From Cymodocea nodosa (lineage: Eukaryota; Streptophyta; Magnoliopsida; Alismatales; Cymodoceaceae): DNA of 64,000 nucleotides. The number at the start of each line of letters is the position of its first letter. The stretch's first letter is position 1. The stretch covers positions 9,798,501 through 9,862,500 of the forward strand of contig CM072347.1 of the NCBI GenBank assembly GCA_036874045.1, in the 5' to 3' direction. Positions 61,258 to 64,000 of the stretch are shown piece after piece. The notes under the pieces are model-generated. The model was not told the DNA's origin, did no database searches, and saw only the letters and a list, made by a program, of their open reading frames with translations. The position numbers and the translations under genes are program-made.

Positions 61258-61839
61258 TCTAATACATAAAGGTTCATCAACTAGTTCAGGATACAGAATT
61301 TCCCCTAATGGTTTTTCTACTGGAGTAGTAATATTTTCATTCTTCTTTTAAAGAAAGGTTAGCTACACCCCTAAGGATTTCGTTAAAGTCCAATTTAGAA
61401 AATATTTCAGTACACCTCTGTGTTGAATAATCCTGTGTAGGTGTTCTTACTAATCATTTAGTGCTAGGAGAATGAATCCATGTGCTCATAAACTCTTAAC
61501 ATAAAGTAAAATAGCAGAAGATTAATTACATACTAATATGATGCTTTGTTTTCAATAAATAGTTGTTGACATATGAAGTTGAATCAACTGCTTCTCCTTC
61601 CAGTTCCCCAACAAATTTTCTTTTCTTTCCTTAAATGCTAGTAACTCGTAAATAACATTTTGTTCTATATTTATAATGCACGTCCATAAAGCAAATGAAT
61701 CTCATTGCAAGAATGTGTCTTGCAACGTGTAGTATAGTTCCTATTTTTATGGATACGCGTTCCACTTCTAATTTCAAATTTCAGTAACTGCTAAACCTAC
61801 AAAGTTTCGTTCGTGGCTAAAAGAATAACCATTCAGCTT

Positions 61840-62056
61840 AATCCACGAACTAACCTCATTGAGTTATAGTTAACTCAATGGACTAGCTTCAGTTACTATT
61901 TCTAACTTAACAAACTAATCTCGTTGAGTTACAGCTAACTCAACGGACTAACTTCGTCGCCTATTTGCTAACTCTACGGACTAACTTCGTTGAGTTACAG
62001 ATAACACAATGGAGTGACCTTATATTTTATTATTGACCTTATGGAATTAAGGTTAA
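61840..62056 (-). repeat. Inverted-repeat array in the leader of F-box element copy B
   Basis: At least four AACTCAACGNNCTNN...CGTTGAGTT hairpin units, for example 'gttgagttacagctaactc' and 'acggactaacttcgttgagt' around 61920-62010. The same array is in copy A at 7365-7530, with similar units in the Gypsy and Copia LTRs. Confidence 0.75.
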
Positions 62057-64000
62057 TGTTGAGGTTTTTGTTGTCCCCAAAATAAGATCTTAAAACTGAC
62101 AAAGGAACCAAAATGATAAAACATTAAACTCAAAACTCATTTTAAAATAACTGCAAGCACACGGTGCAATTGTAATATACTTCGGCGAGTATAAGCCGAA
62201 TCCACAAGGATTTGGCTTTTACAAAATATTTCTAAGGAGCCCAAAACAGGGATTTGAAAATATGATCAAAGTTTGATTCAAAATACTTTTTACACATGAT
62301 TCATTCATCCTTACATTAGAATATTATGCTATAAATTCTAGCTGAAAAAAAAAGATTTTACATCACTTCCTTCGAACTCCCAATTCATTCTATTGCATAT
62401 AAAGTCACGTAAAAATTACATATTGAAACATCTATGGATCAACTAGAAGGCTGAATTGATTTCATTCAAAAATATTAAGTACAGCTCTGTAAACACCCAG
62501 ATTAACACAGACGTGCATTCAGCAGTTTAATAATATAGAATTGCAGGTGGTAACTAAAACTACCATAACTTTCTCAATACTTAATGAAATTTCCCTAAAT
62601 CAAAGGGCTTTACAGATAACCTCTTGAACTAAAAACCCATGTAAATTCATGCAAATATTTAACTCATAACCCCTTCAAATTTACTTCACAAAACACAGAA
62701 AAATCTGGATTCCTGCAGGAAAACAGAGCAGTTGCTCATCCATTGAATAAAATCGATAACTGATCTGAAACATCTCTGAAAAATTCTTTAAAACTCATGA
62801 CTGCAATCTACTCTTCGAGAGCTTGTATGGGAATCCAAAAAACGTGAAAAACTGATATCGAAAACCCTCTGAACATTCACATCAAAATTGTAAAATAGTA
62901 AATCCGAGAACAGTTGTCATTTTTTCACTCACAACATTAAGATCTACACTACCACCATGGTATTTTATTGAATCACCTCAAAATAACTTGAAGTAAAGAA
63001 TAGACACATCTAACACACATGTATTTACAACATTTACAAATATACAAATGGGGTTAATCATCAGATTAGTAATATCATACATAAACAAAAAGAACTATGT
63101 ACATTCATTCACACATTCACAAGATTCAACCAAAATTTGCTTTCATTCATTCAAACTAAACATAATATGCTACTTAAATTAAAGTTCTATGATTAAACTA
63201 CAATGTAACATTACAACTACATCTAAAACTACAACTACAACATCTAAAAACTATTATTAACCTACTGAAATTACAACAAACACAACTTACACAAAGAAAT
63301 GAAAACCTAGAGAGCTCAACCACTTCAATCCTTTTTACCTTAAAGTCCAAGCTTGCTTAGGAGAAGAATGATGCAAGAGATTTGCTCCTAGCCAAGAATT
63401 TCGTGGCTGTCACCACACGAGTTCTCTTCCAGAAGTGGGAGGTCTTCAAGCAACACCAAGAACAAGGAGTCATCCACCTCAAGTCCACAACCCTTGCCTT
63501 TCTTCTACAAGGAATGATCCATGGAAGAAGGGAGACAGTTGCACGACTGGAAATGTGCTCCACACAGCACCCACAATGTCTGGAAAGAGTGCCCTAGCTG
63601 TCCTTCTACCAGCAACCACCAAGAGAGGAGAAGAAGAGGTCGGCCAAACCTTGCAACTTCCTTCTTGGAGCTTCACGAGAGGGGGGAGGCCACCACCATC
63701 CATGAGGGCTTGAAGGAGGGTATGTAGCTGACGACTTCACGGGATTGAGAGGGCAGCCCAATGAGAGAGAGGGTTGGAATGTTGGCCTTGCCTCTCCTTT
63801 TATAGAGGCTCCAAGTGGTGGAGCTTGATCTCCATCTTTGATCTTCAATCCAAGGGCCAAGATTCCTCCTATCTTGATTTGCTTTATTTTTCTTATGTTT
63901 CAACCTATAAAACTCAAAAAAATACATCAAAACACTAAAGAAATAAGATAAGATATATTTCTAAACATGGATACTTCCAAAGGGGGCAAAAATCATATTT
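62057..64000 (-). mobile_element. Part of another long LTR, probably Gypsy, cut by the window edge
   Basis: Read on the minus strand it ends ...GGGGACAACAAAAACCTCAACA at 62057, and homology between the F-box element copies stops exactly there. Near its end (62150-62215) is 'gcaagcacacggtgcaattg' with 'gccgaatccacaagga', a motif also placed about 130 bases from the end of family-A LTRs. A TATA box (63796-63806, minus 'ctataaaagg') lies in a clearly GC-richer part (63340-63870). The overlapping short frames there, on both strands, show no domain. The U3 start is outside the window. GTTAA at 62052-62056 may be one target duplication. Confidence 0.6.
63796..63806 (-). promoter_or_regulatory. TATA box of the right-hand LTR
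   Basis: CTCTATAAAAGG on the minus strand, upstream of the GC-richer block. It would transcribe leftwards through 63.7-62.06 kb. This is a sequence match only. Confidence 0.5.

Larger units (their letters stand above)
54935..62056 (-). mobile_element. F-box-carrying Gypsy-type element, copy B
   Basis: On the minus strand: leader with inverted-repeat array (about 61840-62056), gag (60253-61257), F-box gene (58754-59891), non-coding block, purine-rich motif (about 58230-58270), module (56990-58190), polypurine tract (56917-56930), LTR (54935-56916). It has a fuller gag than copy A and the same order. There is no protease, RT or integrase. The 5' LTR is missing because another LTR begins at 62057. 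I infer a non-autonomous element needing an Athila/Tat-like partner. It is broken. Divergence from copy A is roughly 8% in a 180-base coding sample. Confidence 0.82.

Noticed and set aside
63357-63930. Cluster of overlapping short frames on both strands
   Set aside because: They overlap each other in several frames in a GC-richer block, where stops are rarer. No domain or start context supports a gene, and the block fits an LTR.

Overview
The window is plant nuclear DNA, very AT-rich, and consists almost entirely of nested LTR retrotransposons. The lineages point to a seed plant, probably a eudicot: Sirevirus-like Copia elements with a tRNA-iMet primer site and several polypurine tracts, and Athila/Tat-like Gypsy elements with a tRNA-Asp-like primer site. 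I see no intact host gene, tRNA, rRNA or CRISPR array. The species cannot be named from this sequence. Everything element-derived is treated as a fossil.

Layout, left to right. 1-7.4 kb: broken Gypsy pol on the + strand, interrupted by a solo Copia LTR (1108-2690) and a solo Gypsy LTR (3134-4922), then a Gypsy gag/protease remnant on the - strand. 7.4-25.2 kb: F-box-carrying Gypsy-type element, copy A (+), made of gag remnant, F-box gene, non-coding module, polypurine tract and LTR. It is split by a 12.1-kb Sirevirus-like Copia element (Copia 1, 10656-22753, - strand) with a TACAG target duplication. 25.3-33.5 kb: LTR pieces and a head-to-head pair of Copia-1-like pol copies forming a long palindrome (26539-29225). 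33.5-39.4 kb: a Copia LTR with two solo LTRs inside it, then a Gypsy gag remnant. 39.4-49.2 kb: a Gypsy LTR split by a second Copia element (Copia 2, 39743-48284, target duplication AAGTT). 49.2-54.9 kb: truncated LTRs of four families and another Gypsy gag remnant. 54.9-62.06 kb: F-box element copy B (-). 62.06 kb to the right edge: part of a different, more GC-rich LTR.

The most unusual content is the F-box element. Two diverged copies in opposite orientation carry the same order, gag - F-box/FBA gene - 1.2-kb module - polypurine tract - LTR, with no pol. This suggests a non-autonomous Gypsy derivative that captured an F-box gene and then moved or was copied as a unit. Two further signals cross the Copia/Gypsy boundary. 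The 1.2-kb non-coding module also lies between pol and ORF3 of Copia 1. A block of about 100 nt is almost identical in a Copia solo LTR and a Gypsy solo LTR. LTRs of all the main families are also filled with short inverted repeats alternating with CACGTG boxes.

Relative ages, from LTR differences counted by eye: Copia 1 about 3%, Copia 2 about 3.5-4%, so very roughly one to three million years at usual plant rates. The F-box elements, the palindrome and the Gypsy remnants are older.
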